DNA from: Paraniabella ginsengisoli
Lineage (GTDB): Bacteria; Bacteroidota; Bacteroidia; Chitinophagales; Chitinophagaceae
Length of the DNA: 64,000 nt
Direction of reading: 5' to 3'
NCBI RefSeq assembly: GCF_022513635.1
Contig: NZ_JAKWBL010000001.1
Coordinates: 434,001-498,000, forward strand
Shown here: one piece after another, positions 9,622 to 20,777 of the stretch
How positions within the stretch are numbered: the first letter of the stretch is position 1
Layout: each line of letters begins with the position of its first letter
Position numbers and translations under genes: made by a program
The notes under the pieces: generated by a model
What the model was told of the DNA's origin: nothing
Databases searched by the model: none
The model's input: the letters and a program-made list of their open reading frames with translations, nothing else

Positions 9622-10758
9622 ATGATGGGTTCTAACGGCTTCAAATCCTTTATTGTAGCGGCTTTTAGCCTCTTTTTAGTATTTGCTGGGCAATCTGCGC
9701 TTGCGCAACATGAAACTGCTGATGCAGAACATGCTACAGCAGCGCACAGCGCTGAAGCGGAAGAAGCATTTAATCCGGGTGAAGCTATCTTGCATCACAT
9801 TGCAGATGCACATGAATTTCATTTCTTTAACTTTAAAAAGAGCGACGGAACAGAGTTTCACGCAACCTTGCCTTTACCTGTTTTGGTGTATTCACCTCAA
9901 AGAGGTTTTTCTGCATTCATGTCTTCCAATTTTCATCACGGACATGAAGCCTACAATGGTTATAAGTTAGAGCATGATAAGATCGTAGCAGTTGATGCGG
10001 CTGGTAATATTGACGAGTCAGTTAAAGTGTTCGATTTCTCAATTACTAAAAACGTTGCGCAAATGTTGCTGGCGCTGATCGTGTTGATACTTATATTGAC
10101 ATCTATTGCCAAAAAATACAAAACCGGGCAAGGTGTTACCACAGCTCCTAAAGGTTTTCAAAATGCAGTAGAACCGGTAATCACTTTCGTGCGCGACGAT
10201 ATTGCAAAACCTAATCTTGGACCTAAATACAAAAAATATTTACCTTATCTGCTTACCGTATTTTTCTTCATTTTGATCAATAATATTTTCGGCTTGTTGC
10301 CCGGCGCGGCCAACGTTACCGGTAATATTGCTTTCACTGCAGTAATGGGGATTATATCATTAGTAGTTATTCTGTGCAGCACTAACAAGCATTATTGGGA
10401 ACATATTTTCTGGTTTCCTGGTGTGCCGCTTCCGGTAAAAATATTAATGATTCCGGTGGAGTTGTTGGGTGTATTTACAAAGCCTTTCGCGTTGATCGTG
10501 CGTTTGTTCGCCAACATGACGGCTGGCCACATCATCATCCTTAGTTTTGTAAGCCTTATTTTTATATTTGGCGAAATGAGCAAAACGGCTGGCTGGGCAT
10601 TCAGTCCTATATCAATAGCATTTGCGGTGTTTATTTATGTTATTGAAATTTTGGTTGCTTTCATTCAGGCATACATATTTACGGTACTTACATCTGTATT
10701 TATCGGTGGGGCTATTGGCGATCATCATTATGAAGAAGATGTGCATCCGCATCATTAA
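9622..10758 (+). CDS. atpB: ATP synthase F0 subunit a
   Basis: Membrane stator subunit that forms the two proton half-channels of F-type ATP synthase. The protein has 378 residues, long because of a Bacteroidota-style N-terminus: a signal-like hydrophobic segment ending SALAQ, then a His/Glu/Ala-rich exported stretch before the first core helix. The essential Arg is in LIVRLFANMTAGHII, and YVIEILVAFIQAYIFTVLT forms the last core helix; the tail is His-rich (DHHYEEDVHPHH). Start ATG at 9622, with a second ATG directly after it. First gene of atpB-E-F-H. Confidence 0.95.
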   Translation: MMGSNGFKSFIVAAFSLFLVFAGQSALAQHETADAEHATAAHSAEAEEAFNPGEAILHHIADAHEFHFFNFKKSDGTEFHATLPLPVLVYSPQRGFSAFMSSNFHHGHEAYNGYKLEHDKIVAVDAAGNIDESVKVFDFSITKNVAQMLLALIVLILILTSIAKKYKTGQGVTTAPKGFQNAVEPVITFVRDDIAKPNLGPKYKKYLPYLLTVFFFILINNIFGLLPGAANVTGNIAFTAVMGIISLVVILCSTNKHYWEHIFWFPGVPLPVKILMIPVELLGVFTKPFALIVRLFANMTAGHIIILSFVSLIFIFGEMSKTAGWAFSPISIAFAVFIYVIEILVAFIQAYIFTVLTSVFIGGAIGDHHYEEDVHPHH

Positions 10759-10776
10759 TAAGTTTTTTATTTTTAA

Positions 10777-11046
<270 letters not shown>

Positions 11047-11319
11047 TAGCTTCACCAAAAAATTATTGCACCTTAAGCAAAGGGCGGCGGGTGCAGTTTT
11101 TTTAGTTCTTTTATTTTTATTGTCCCGGCTGAAGAACATGTGGCATCGGTATTGCCACGCTCGGTTTATCGTCCCGATTAAAAATCATCAGAATCGCGGC
11201 AGTTTATCCTGAGCTTGTCGAGGGATCGCACACTTGATCTGTAGAATATAAATCAACTTTTAGTTAACAAGGATATATAGCTTCTCATCCTTATCAACTT
11301 TTCAACTTAACATAAAACA
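11047..11319. repeat. Spacer between atpE and atpF carrying dispersed repeat copy A
   Basis: No gene. The spacer carries the fullest unbroken copy of a dispersed element: a left part beginning TTGTCCCGGCTGAAGAA at about 11120, a core GCCACGCTCGGTTTATCG at 11154, then CATCAGAATCGCGGCAG, ATCCTGAGCTTGTCGAGG and a right part ending TAGAATATAAATCAAC near 11256. Related sequence recurs near 24066, 31665, 49470-49640 and 54810. Placed inside an otherwise tight operon, it may alter stoichiometry between subunit c and the later subunits. Confidence 0.75.
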
Positions 11320-11814
11320 ATGCAATTACTCACTCCCGATCTTGGCTACTTTGTATGGGCGCTTGTTGCCTTTGTGGTAGTATTTTTAATACTGAAAAAA
11401 TTTGCCTGGAAGCCGATTTTGAAATCTTTGAACGAGCGCGAACAAAATATTGCTGGTGCTATCGCTACTGCTGAAAAGGTAAAAGCAGAGATGGCAGCTT
11501 TGCAAAGCGAGAACGAAGCTTTATTAGCTAAAGCCCGTGAAGAAAGAGCTGCGCTGATAAAAGATGCACGCGAAACAAAAGACAAAATGATCAACGAGGC
11601 AAAAGAGCTGGCAAAAACCGAAGCATCTAAAATTATTGCTGATGCACAACAGGCAATCAACGCTCAAAAAATGGCTGCTTTAACAGAAGTTAAAAACGAA
11701 GTTGGTAAGCTGGTTATTGAAGTAAGTGAAAAAGTTTTAAAACAGGAGTTGAGCAGCGCTAATAAACAAGAAGCCCATATTAACGGCTTAGTTGATAGCA
11801 TTAAGCTTAATTAG
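11320..11814 (+). CDS. atpF: ATP synthase F0 subunit b
   Basis: Peripheral stalk subunit that links the membrane sector to F1. The 164 residues comprise an N-terminal membrane helix (LGYFVWALVAFVVVFLIL) followed by FAWKPILKSLNEREQNI and a long, charged Ala/Glu/Lys coiled coil that dimerises. Standard size and layout for AtpF. It lies between subunit c and the delta subunit. Confidence 0.95.
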   Translation: MQLLTPDLGYFVWALVAFVVVFLILKKFAWKPILKSLNEREQNIAGAIATAEKVKAEMAALQSENEALLAKAREERAALIKDARETKDKMINEAKELAKTEASKIIADAQQAINAQKMAALTEVKNEVGKLVIEVSEKVLKQELSSANKQEAHINGLVDSIKLN

Positions 11815-11893
11815 CAAGTAGGGAATAGTGAATGGCAAGTAGGACAACGCCATTTAAAATTCAAAATTTTATATTCAAAATTCAAAATTTCAA

Positions 11894-12457
11894 ATGCTTA
11901 ATCCTCGTTTAGCATACAGATACGCAAAAGCTTTACTGGACATTGCCATCGAAAAAGGGCAGTTAGACCGTGTGTTTACTGATGTGCAGTGGTTAAAAGA
12001 AGTGTGCCAGCAAAGCAGCGATTTTGTGAGTTTGCTGCGTAGCCCAATTATTAAAGCAGATAAAAAGCAAAAGATTGTTGATGCCATTACAAAAGATAGC
12101 ATTAGCGAAATTACAAACGGTTTTATCAGGTTGCTGATTTCGAAAGTGCGCGAATCTCATTTACCAGAAATGCTGAATGAATTTGTAAAGCTTTATAAGC
12201 AGCATAAAAACATAAGTACTGTTAAATTAACCACGGCGGTGCCTGTAAGCGATGCTGTAAAAGATGGAATTATTGCACAGGTTAAAAAAGCTGCCGATAT
12301 TGAAAATGTAGAATTAGAGGAAACAGTAAACCCTGATATTATTGGAGGTTTTGTTTTGGAAATGGGCGATAAAATGATCGATGCAAGTATTGCTTACGAT
12401 TTGCGCGAAGTAGCCAAGCAGTTTAAAAACAATGATTTTATTTATAAAGTGAGATAG
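11894..12457 (+). CDS. atpH: ATP synthase F1 subunit delta
   Basis: Stalk subunit connecting subunit b to the top of the F1 hexamer. The 187 residues begin MLNPRLAYRYAKALLDIA, the OSCP/delta N-terminal motif, and the C-terminal half carries NPDIIGGFVLEMGDKMIDASI, the conserved delta signature. A strong terminator follows at 12482, so the genes for alpha and gamma (atpA, atpG), which often come next, are not here. The 79-base spacer before it holds an AT-rich repetition of AAAATTCAAAATT and a piece (AATAGTGAATGG) whose complement recurs inside hemC. Confidence 0.94.
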   Translation: MLNPRLAYRYAKALLDIAIEKGQLDRVFTDVQWLKEVCQQSSDFVSLLRSPIIKADKKQKIVDAITKDSISEITNGFIRLLISKVRESHLPEMLNEFVKLYKQHKNISTVKLTTAVPVSDAVKDGIIAQVKKAADIENVELEETVNPDIIGGFVLEMGDKMIDASIAYDLREVAKQFKNNDFIYKVR

Positions 12458-12481
12458 CTTTTATATCTTTATATAACATTT

Positions 12482-12516
12482 AAAGCCCGGAGTCAAAGTA
12501 CTACGGGCTTTTTTAT
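12482..12516 (+). terminator. Terminator of the atpBEFH operon
   Basis: Stem AAAGCCCG / CGGGCTTT with additional inner pairing AGT/ACT, followed by a T run. It lies 24 bases after the atpH stop codon. Confidence 0.85.
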
Positions 12517-12537
12517 TGCTAACGTGATGAAAGAGAT

Positions 12538-13097
12538 ATGAAAGATACGATAGAAATACTACGGTTGATAGCAGATGGAAATGAGTGGGCTTTTCGTCAG
12601 TTATATGATCACTATCATCAAAGAATATATTCTATCGGTTATTACTTCACCCAATCTGATGCTATTGCTCAAGACATTACCCAGGATGTTTTTTTAAAAT
12701 TTGGGAAAAAAGAGACCAATTAAAAACAATTAAAAACTTTGAAGCCTGGATAAAAGTGTTGATTCGCAATCATGCTTATAATATTATAGCAAAAGCGGCC
12801 AGAGCTACTGCTTATCAAAAACAAAACACCCATCCGGTTGAGTCGCCTTCTATAAGTAAATATGTGGAACAAAAAGAGCAATCGGCTTTAATTTTTCGGG
12901 CCGTTTATAAACTACCCGAACAACAAAAAAGAGTGTATCTGCTCAACAAATTTGATGGTTTTAGGCCGGCCGAAATTGCCGAAGCCATGGGCTTAAGTAT
13001 TCATACGGTAAAAAACCATTTAAAAGCCGCAAGTGCTTCTGTGCTTTCTTACTGCCAAAGAAACATGGAGCTGTTCCTGCTCATTTTATTTTTATAA
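12538..13097 (+). CDS. ECF RNA polymerase sigma-70 factor (interrupted frame)
   Basis: Extracytoplasmic-function sigma factor expected to switch on the downstream SusC/SusD genes when released by the FecR anti-sigma factor. Region 2 is visible as FRQLYDHYHQRIYSIG and ITQDVFLK, and region 4 as LPEQQKRVYLLNKFDGF, AEIAEAMGLSIHTVKNHLK (helix-turn-helix). One A is missing in the run 12696-12699: restoring it gives DVFLKIWEKRDQLKTIKNF and joins the halves into about 186 residues. Start ATG at 12538. Confidence 0.88.
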
Positions 13098-13185
13098 AAT
13101 AATTTTTTCCAGACTAGCCCTTTTTTGCTTTTCAATTGTCCTATATCTGCTACGGCGATTTAAAACGATTTCTGTAACTGCTAAT

Positions 13186-14303
13186 ATGAGTAAAAAACGA
13201 GTTATAGAACTGCTTCAATTGTTTGCTGCAAAAAAGCAACTACTTCCGACAAAGAAGAGCTGTTTGCTTATTACCGCAAAGAGGAAAATGCTGCGGCAAT
13301 AAAAAAATTAATTGAGGAATATTGGGATAAAAAATCTTTTGAAATATTGCTTACAAAAGAGCAGTCCGAAATACTGTACAATTCCATTCATAAAACAATT
13401 CAGAAGCCAACTTTCAAAAGAACATGTTTGCCCATTGCTATTAAGCGCTGGCTGGTGGCAGCCTCTCTTGTGCTGGCTACAGGCATGTTGTTTTACATAT
13501 ATCGGTTTAATAGTGACGATGTTTCGCCAAAAAATATAGCTATATTAACCGATATTGCTCCGCCGCAATCTTCAAGAGCGGTGCTGTTTTTAGAAAACGG
13601 CGACACACAAGAATTGCACACAACTAAAAATGTGGTGACGTTGCCCCACGCTTTGGTTAAAGAAAAGAGCGGCACGCTACATACTATTTTCAACCCACGA
13701 GGCAGCCAACCTATTGAGTTTATACTACCAGACGGAAGCCGTCTTTGGCTAAGTGCAGAAAGCTCGGTTACATATCCGGCTGTTTTTGACAAGAAGCAAC
13801 GACGGATTCAGATAAACGGAGAAGCCTACTTGGAAGTAACGCACGATGCCAACAGCCCTTTTGTTGTTTATAGCGGATCAACGGAAGTTAAAGTGTTGGG
13901 TACGCGTTTTAATATCAATTCATTTGGAAAAGAAACAAAAGTGACTTTGTTAGAAGGCCTGATTACGGTAAAGTCTAGTAATGATTCTGCATTGATAAAA
14001 CCCGGACAAGCCGCCGTTATAAAAGCCGGATTGGACGTTACAAAATCAGATACCGCCGCTGCTGTGGCCTGGAAAAATGCAATATTTGACTTCAGGCAAA
14101 CGGATATCAGAGATATTATGCAGGAAGTGGCACGCTGGTACGATGTGAATATACGCTATGAAGGAAAAGTTTCTGACATTACTTTATCTGGAACGATTGA
14201 CAGAAATACAAATGCCTTGCGTGTTGTGGAAATGTTAGCATTGAGCAGCGGTCTCGATTTTAAAATTGAAGGGAGAACGATTATTGTTAAAAATCAAAAA
14301 TAA
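13186..14303 (+). CDS. FecR-type anti-sigma factor (interrupted frame)
   Basis: Inner-membrane anti-sigma factor that holds the ECF sigma factor and receives a signal from the TonB-dependent receptor. The start at 13186 gives MSKKRVIELLQLFAAK, then one missing A near 13235 and a cytoplasmic helix ending NSIHKTIQ. A single membrane helix (WLVAASLVLATGMLFYIYRF) leads to the periplasmic FecR domain (FILPDGSRLWLSAESSVTYP, EAYLEVTHDANSPFVV, VLGTRFNINSF) and a C-terminal STN-like DUF4974 domain (FRQTDIRDIMQEVARWYDVN). Total about 372 residues. Confidence 0.88.
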
Positions 14304-14308
14304 AAAAA

Positions 14309-14333
14309 GCGGGCGTGTTGGAGCACGACCCGC
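14309..14333 (+). other. Hairpin in the FecR-SusC spacer
   Basis: GCGGG/CCCGC outer and GTG/CAC inner pairing with small bulges just after the fecR stop codon. There is no T run, so it may be an mRNA stabiliser or attenuator rather than a terminator. Confidence 0.4.
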
Positions 14334-14393
14334 CAAAAGTTCAGTAAAATAAAAATAGGTAAAAATTTTATTAACCAAACACATCACAAAAAT

Positions 14394-17300
14394 ATGAATT
14401 TACGAAGGAAAAACTGCGCCTTACCGGCAAAGCCGGGATGCGCCAAATTACTGCTGTATATGAAATTATCTATTGTCTTTTTCTTGCGGCCACATTGCCT
14501 GCTTTTGCAGGAGCAAGCGGGCAAACGGTTACATTTTCTAAGAAAAATGTAAGCCTCGAAAAAGTATTTGTAGAAATCAGAAAACAAACTGGCTATAACT
14601 TTTTGTACAATGATGCCTTGCTGGCCAAAAGCAAAAAAATAACTGTTTCGGCAAAAAGGATGCCTTTAAAAGACATGCTTGACTTGATTTTCTCCAATCA
14701 GCCACTTGCTTATAGCATTTTAGACAAAACGGTTGTAGTGAAAGAAGACAGGTTTAAAAAATACAACCGCCCGACCCTATAAAAGTTACAGGCTCGGTTA
14801 AAGACGACCAAGGCAATCCGATACGTGGTGCAAGCGTTACCGTAAAAGGACAAAGCAAAGGTGTTATTAGCGATGATGAAGGACGCTTTGTAATAACGGT
14901 TGACGAAAATGCCGAGCTGGAAATATCGGCTGTTGGTTATGTTCCACTAACAGTAAAGGTAAACGGCAGCACAAATATTGACGTTAATTTATTGGCAGGA
15001 GAAAATAAGCTGGATGAAGTAGTGGTAGTGGGTTATGGCACGCAAAAGAAACGTGATTTAACCGGTGCTGTTGCCAGTGTGGACATGACAGCTACGCAGG
15101 ATGTACCCAATACCAATGTGCTGGGAGCCTTAAGAGGCGCAGCGCCGGGGCTAAATATTGGTAGCACCGATAGGCCGGGAGAAAACCCTTCATTGAGTAT
15201 TAGAGGACAGAATTCGATTACTGCCGGAAATTCGCCACTAATTATATTAGATGGTATTATTTTTAATGGTAGTTTGAACGAAATTAATCCCAACGATGTT
15301 CAAACAATTGATGTATTAAAAGATGCAAGTGCAGCTGCGGTTTATGGTTCCAGATCGGCAAACGGGGTAATCATCATAACATCCAAAAAAGGAGCTTCAG
15401 GAAAACCCGTATTTAATGTATCAGCCAATTATGGTACATCCAACCCTGTAAAGCTGATTCCTACTTTAACACCCGATCAGTACATAAAAAAATATTGGAT
15501 TACAGAATAGCGCAGGGAGACGAAGCAGATCCCGCAAAAATTACAGATTATTTAAGCCTTATTGAAGCAAATAATTATAAAGCTGGCAAAACGGTTGATT
15601 GGTTTAAAGAATTAATAAAACCAGCGTTGTTTTCCGATTATAATGCAAGCATTTCGGGCCAAGCCAATAAAACCAATTACTTTTTATCGGGCGGATATTT
15701 AACGCAAAAGGGCATTGTGGACTATGATGATTTTAAGCGGATTTCAGTAAGGTTAAATGTATCTAACAAAATTACCAATTGGTTAGCCATCAATGTAAAA
15801 TCTACTTTTACAAGTATGGATTATTCGGGTCAGCCTTATGGCAAGTTAAATCAACTACATGGGTTAAGCCCATATAGTAATATTTACGAAGATGGGGCAA
15901 GTAGTGGCAAGTATGCGTATTACCCAATGGAGGATCCGTATTTCAGAAATCCATATTTGCAAAAAGATATTATTGATGAGGATATCAGAACCAGCCTTTG
16001 GGGCGCTGTCTCTACCATTATTGATGTGCCGTTTGTAAAAGGGTTAAAATTAACTTCTAATTATTCTATTAATCACCGCCAGAACGATCAGAATAATTTT
16101 GAAAACAGCTATTTAGACCCCGTTCAAAATGGTTTTGCATCCAAAAAGAATGAGCAGTTTTTGAGCTGGTTATTTGATAATATAGTAAGTTATAACAAAA
16201 CCTTTAATGGTGTTCACGACTTAAGCTTGACAGGCTTGGTAAGCCGCGAGTTTTATAAAGCTTCAAATACACTAGCTACTGCTAACAACTTTTTTAATCA
16301 GGCAACCGGTTTTTATGCGTTAGAATTAGGTGAGGTTCAGAAAAACTCTTCGGGTTATGCAGATCAAAACCAAACGGCTGTAATGGGAAGAATCAATTAT
16401 GGCTACGATAACAGGTATAGCATTACCGGTACTGTAAGAAGAGATGGTTATTCGGCTTTTGCAGAAGGTAACAAATACGCAACGTTTTTATCAGGAGGTA
16501 TAGCCTGGACTGTTTCGGAAGAAGCTTTTATGAAAGATATAACCTGGATGGATAATTTAAAAATCAGGCTTTCTTACGGACAAAATGGTAATCAGGCTAT
16601 TGACAGATATTCAACACTCGCAAAAATATCCAATGCCAAACAATATATTTTTGGAGATGGCGGCACTTCCCAAGTGGGCGCTGAAGTAACCGGAATTGCT
16701 AATAACAGTTTGGGTTGGGAAAAAACCAGCAGTTATAACTTAGGGATAGATTTCAGCATTTTTAAAAACAGATTAAGCGGTAATATTGACCTGTATTCTT
16801 CTCAAACAACCGACCTTTTGCTAAAACGCGATTTACAAAACTTTACCGGCTATGCAGACGTGTTAACCAACATTGGACAAACTGCAAATAAAGGAATAGA
16901 AATTGCACTTAATGGCGACATTGTAAGAAGCGGAAATATTGTTTGGAATATGGCAGGAACATTTGCATTAAACAGAAACAAGATTACCAAATTAGTGGGT
17001 GCCGATAACGATGGAGATGGAAAGGAAGATGATAATATTGCCAGCAGCTGGTTTATTGGAGAACCGTTGGGAGTGATATACGGCTATGGTATCAACGGAA
17101 TTCATCAAACCGGCGAAGAAAATATACCAGCGGGCTATGCTCCAGGCGATTTCCGGATTGTGGATTATGATGGCGACGGCGAGCTATCAGCTAACGACCG
17201 GCATATTTTGGGCTATAGCACCCCTAATTATCGCTTTAGCATTACCAATACTTTCAGCTATAAAAATTGGGCGCTTTTTGCCAGAATTAATTCTATACAA

Positions 17301-17714
17301 GGTGGCAACGGGTATTATCTGGGAAATAATATTGCAATGCATAACCCGAATAATAATTTCGCTTCTTGGACGGAACGGTTCAGCTTTACCCAAATGGATT
17401 ATTGGACACCCGACAACCCATCCAACACCGCAGCCAGAATTAATTATACCGCACCCCGCGGACATGCTTATTTGGAAGACCGAAGCTTTATCAGATTGCA
17501 GGATGTGACGCTGTCTTACAGTCTTAACCAGCAATTGCTCGATAAGTATAAAATAAAAGGTTTACGCATTTTTGCCAGCGGTACCAATCTTTATACCTGG
17601 ACCAAATGGAGCGGTTACGACCCCGAACCCGAAGGTGATGGCTATAAAGGAACAACCATTGGTCATTTCCCGATGCTGAGAACCTACACTGTTGGTCTTG
17701 ATTTTAAATTCTAA
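14394..17714 (+). CDS. SusC/RagA TonB-dependent receptor with N-terminal STN domain (interrupted frame)
   Basis: Outer membrane TonB-dependent importer that partners with the SusD lipoprotein. Order: start region MNLRRKNCALPAKPG with a signal helix, STN secretin/TonB N-terminal domain (VSLEKVFVEIRKQTGYNFLY, VVVKED), a carboxypeptidase-like domain (VTGSVKDDQGNPIRGASV), TonB box (LDEVVVVGYGTQKKRDLTGA), plug (SIRGQNSITAGNSPLIILDG) and a 22-strand barrel ending in Phe. Three single-base losses interrupt it: near 14488, in the A run near 14760 and in the A7 run near 15490. Joined length is about 1,100 residues. The STN domain fits signalling to the adjacent FecR. The nutrient imported is unknown. 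Confidence 0.9.
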
Positions 17715-17734
17715 ATACCTGAAAAAATATAGAA

Positions 17735-19388
17735 ATGAAAGTATTAAAAAATATATTATTAATAGCTCCTTTAGCCTTTCTGCTGATGGGATTAGGGGCC
17801 TGTAAAAAAATCTCTTAACGGAAACCCCCAGATCTTTTCTAGTACCCGAAAACACTTATGTGAATAAAGCTGGCTTTGATGCGGGCGTAACGGGTCTTTA
17901 CGCTAAGGTAAGGGCGTTAATCGCTAAATCTAATAGTTCTTACCCCGATGCTATTCGCTCATCGCAAAGTACACTTGATGAAAAATCCTGGGAAGTTTTT
18001 TTCGGTCAGGGTGCTGATATAGGTTATCATATAGATAAGAAAAGTTATATTACTGATTATTCCACGCTCAATTCATCTGACAACAATGTGGCTGGATTTT
18101 GGACGAGGTTTTACTCCATAGTTAAAGATGCCAATGTAATTATTACAAGAGCCGAACAGCCCGAGGCCATTTGGGCATCTGATGCTGAGAAAAACGGAAT
18201 TTTGGCAGAGGCACGGTTTTTCAGAGCCTTTGCTTACAGAGCCTTGCTTTGGTTTTGGGGCGATGTACCGCTTTTGAAAGAAGAAATAACAGAGCCTAAA
18301 TTTGATTATGTAAGATCGCCAAAGGCAGAAGTGCTTCAGTTTGTAATTGAAGATTTAGAATTTGCTGCAGCCAATTTGCCAAAAGAAAATGAAACGGGTG
18401 CCCGCCTTTCTCAAGCAGCGGCCAACTATCTTTTAGCAGAAAGCTATATTGCAACCGAGCAGTGGGATAAAGCCATTACCGCAGCCAGCAGTATTTTAAA
18501 TGATCCTCAATACGACTTAATGCGCACCCGGTTTGGATCAAGAACATCTGATACAGGAGGCGATGTGTATTGGGATTTATTCAGAATGGGCAATCAGGAC
18601 AGAAAATCTGGTAACAAAGAAAATATCTGGGCACTTCAGTTTCAGTTTGGCGTTTCGGGAGGTGATGTTGTTACCAATATGGTGGAGCGTGCATGGGGGC
18701 CGTTTTTGGAAAGGTTAAAAACACCCGATAATAAAGCAGCTATTTTGAAAGATGAATATTTAGGGAGGCCGGTTACTTTCATTCGCATTACACCTTGGGT
18801 GGAGCAGGAAATGTGGGATGATTTTAATAATGATATGAGAAACTCGGAATATAACGTTCAACGTAGTTTTTACATTAACAATCCGGAATCAGCCAATTTT
18901 GGTGAAAAAATTATACCCAAATCATCTGATTTGGACAGAAATCATTTTCCTTATTTTAAAAAATTTACGCACGCTGGTGGGCCTCATCCACAAGGCTATG
19001 ATGCGGGTGGTAATATTTACAACGACTGGTATATGTTTAGAGTAGCAGGCGTTTATCTATTAAGAGCCGAAGCTTATTTGGGCAAAGGTCAGCCGGGCTT
19101 AGCTGCCGATGATATTAATAAATTAAGAGAGCGGGCGCATCATCATTAATAACCGCCGCCGATGTTACAATAGATTATATATTAGACGAAAGCGCTCGGG
19201 AGCTGATTGGGGAAGATTGGAGAAGAATAACTTTGGCCAGAACTGGTAAGTTGGTAGAACGTACCAAACTGCATAATCCTATTTCGGGGCCAACCATGAT
19301 GGATTTTCATAAATTATTCCCAATTCCTCAAGGAGATATTGATGCAAACGTGGAGGCAGAGCTTGGACAAAACGATGGGTACAATTAG
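17735..19388 (+). CDS. SusD/RagB family nutrient-binding outer membrane lipoprotein (interrupted frame)
   Basis: Surface lipoprotein that lies like a lid on the SusC barrel and captures nutrients. It starts MKVLKNILLIAPLAF with lipobox LGAC, then TETPRSFLVPENTYVN and the four-TPR SusD core (AEARFFRAFAYRALLWFWGD, ARLSQAAANYLLAESYI). Two single-base losses: in a T run near 17815 and near 19137, after which LITAADVTIDYILDESAREL, GEDWRRITLARTGKL and FHKLFPIPQGDIDAN complete the normal C-terminus at 19388. Joined length is about 550 residues. It follows susC by 20 bases and is followed by a strong terminator. Confidence 0.9.
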
Positions 19389-19411
19389 CAACTCCTGATA
19401 TATTTTACTTT

Positions 19412-19443
19412 AAAAACCTGTACAAATAAGTACAGGTTTTTTT
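19412..19443 (+). terminator. Terminator of the SusCD operon
   Basis: Perfect 11-base stem AAAACCTGTAC / GTACAGGTTTT with loop AAATAA and a T run, directly after the susD stop codon. Confidence 0.9.
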
Positions 19444-19548
19444 GTATTAAAGCGAATGCCTTTATTATACGAAAATGAATTATATCCATGGATATCTGTA
19501 ATAAAAAAATCAGTATCGTATAGAAGTTCAATGATGCTGTCATCCTTT

Positions 19549-20768
19549 TTATCTTCTCTTCACTAAATAACTTCCCACTTCAGTTCCGTCATCTTTGATC
19601 ATCTTCAGGTTTAGTTCTTGCTGATTGGCTTTCACTTTCATGATGGTTCTCCTGCCTTCCTGCGGCCCGCCGCCAATGATAATAGGATAGTTGTGTTTCC
19701 CTTTTTCGGGGGCAAATACACCATATTTATGTGTGTGGCCACATAATACAATATCAACTTTGTATTTATCAAATAACGGTGCAAACAGTTCACGACAGTG
19801 CATCGTTCCATGCCAGTCACCCGAGTAGAAATGCGGAATATGCATCATCACCACGCGAAAAGGAGCTTTTTTGAAAGCCGTTGTTTGCGCTTCCTTTTCA
19901 AACCACGCAGCTTGTTCTTTTCGGTATGAGTCAAAATCAACAATACCCGCATAGGCAGGTGCGTCATCCGGCTTGTCTTCTCCGGTATCTAAAACAATGT
20001 TATAGACGGGTCCCCATTGATAAGTATAAAAATATTTCCCCGATGGCGAAGTAAAATAGTCGGCCAGGTCACGACTATACTTTCCTCTTGTTTCATGATT
20101 GCCCCGAACGAAAAGAAATGGTGTATTGCTGGCAAAAACATCAGTACATGGTTGTACCAAATGATCTATAATTTGCTTTTCATCCGTTTGGTAATCGAAC
20201 ATATCACCATTTAAAAACACATAATCATAAGGATCGGTTCCGTTTAGTTTCATTAATTGTGCAAACGAATTCGGACGATCGTGAATATCATTCATCACCA
20301 GCCAGCTAACCTCCTTTGCGCTTGGATCTAAAGTTTTAAACGTTTTCACGTCGCTGGTGATCGTCTGTCCATAAGTAAGTTTATAAGGCAGAAATTCTAA
20401 TATCTCTTTTGATACAACACGATAACTATATTTAGTGTCGGGCTTTAGATCGGCTAAACGAACATTGTTTACACGATTATATGCATTAACTAAACCGTCG
20501 GCAACTTCATGCGCTTTTTGATCGAGCTTATCACCTTCGCCATATTCAACCCAACTATAGCAAAGCTTATTAGTGATCCAAAAAATATTCATGCTGTTTG
20601 CTGAAGGGGCTTGCAAGTAAGTTGAGATAAAAAGATGTGTCCCTCTTCCGGGCGGGCAGCAACATCGTTTACATTATCAATCAGTTTAATACCGTTACCA
20701 ATCCCTAATGCACCCAACAGGCCAGCTTTGGACACATTGCCCAAAAAATCGCGACGTTTAATTGACAT
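19549..20768 (-). CDS. Tat-exported metallophosphoesterase with purple-acid-phosphatase-like N-domain (interrupted frame)
   Basis: Predicted periplasmic calcineurin-like phosphoesterase. The start at 20768 opens with a twin-arginine signal (SIKRRDFLGNVSKAGLLG), so it should be exported folded. A fibronectin-like domain (LADLKPDTKYSYRVVS) precedes the catalytic core. All five metal motifs are visible: MNDIHDRP, LNGDMFD, RGNHETRG, MMHIPHF and CGHTHKYG. One base is missing near 20615 (TT instead of TTT) between FLSQLT and LQAPSANSMNIFWITN. It is convergent with the SusCD operon; the substrate is unknown. hemJ lies just upstream on the same strand (10-base gap). Confidence 0.87.
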
Positions 20769-20777
20769 AATAGAAGT

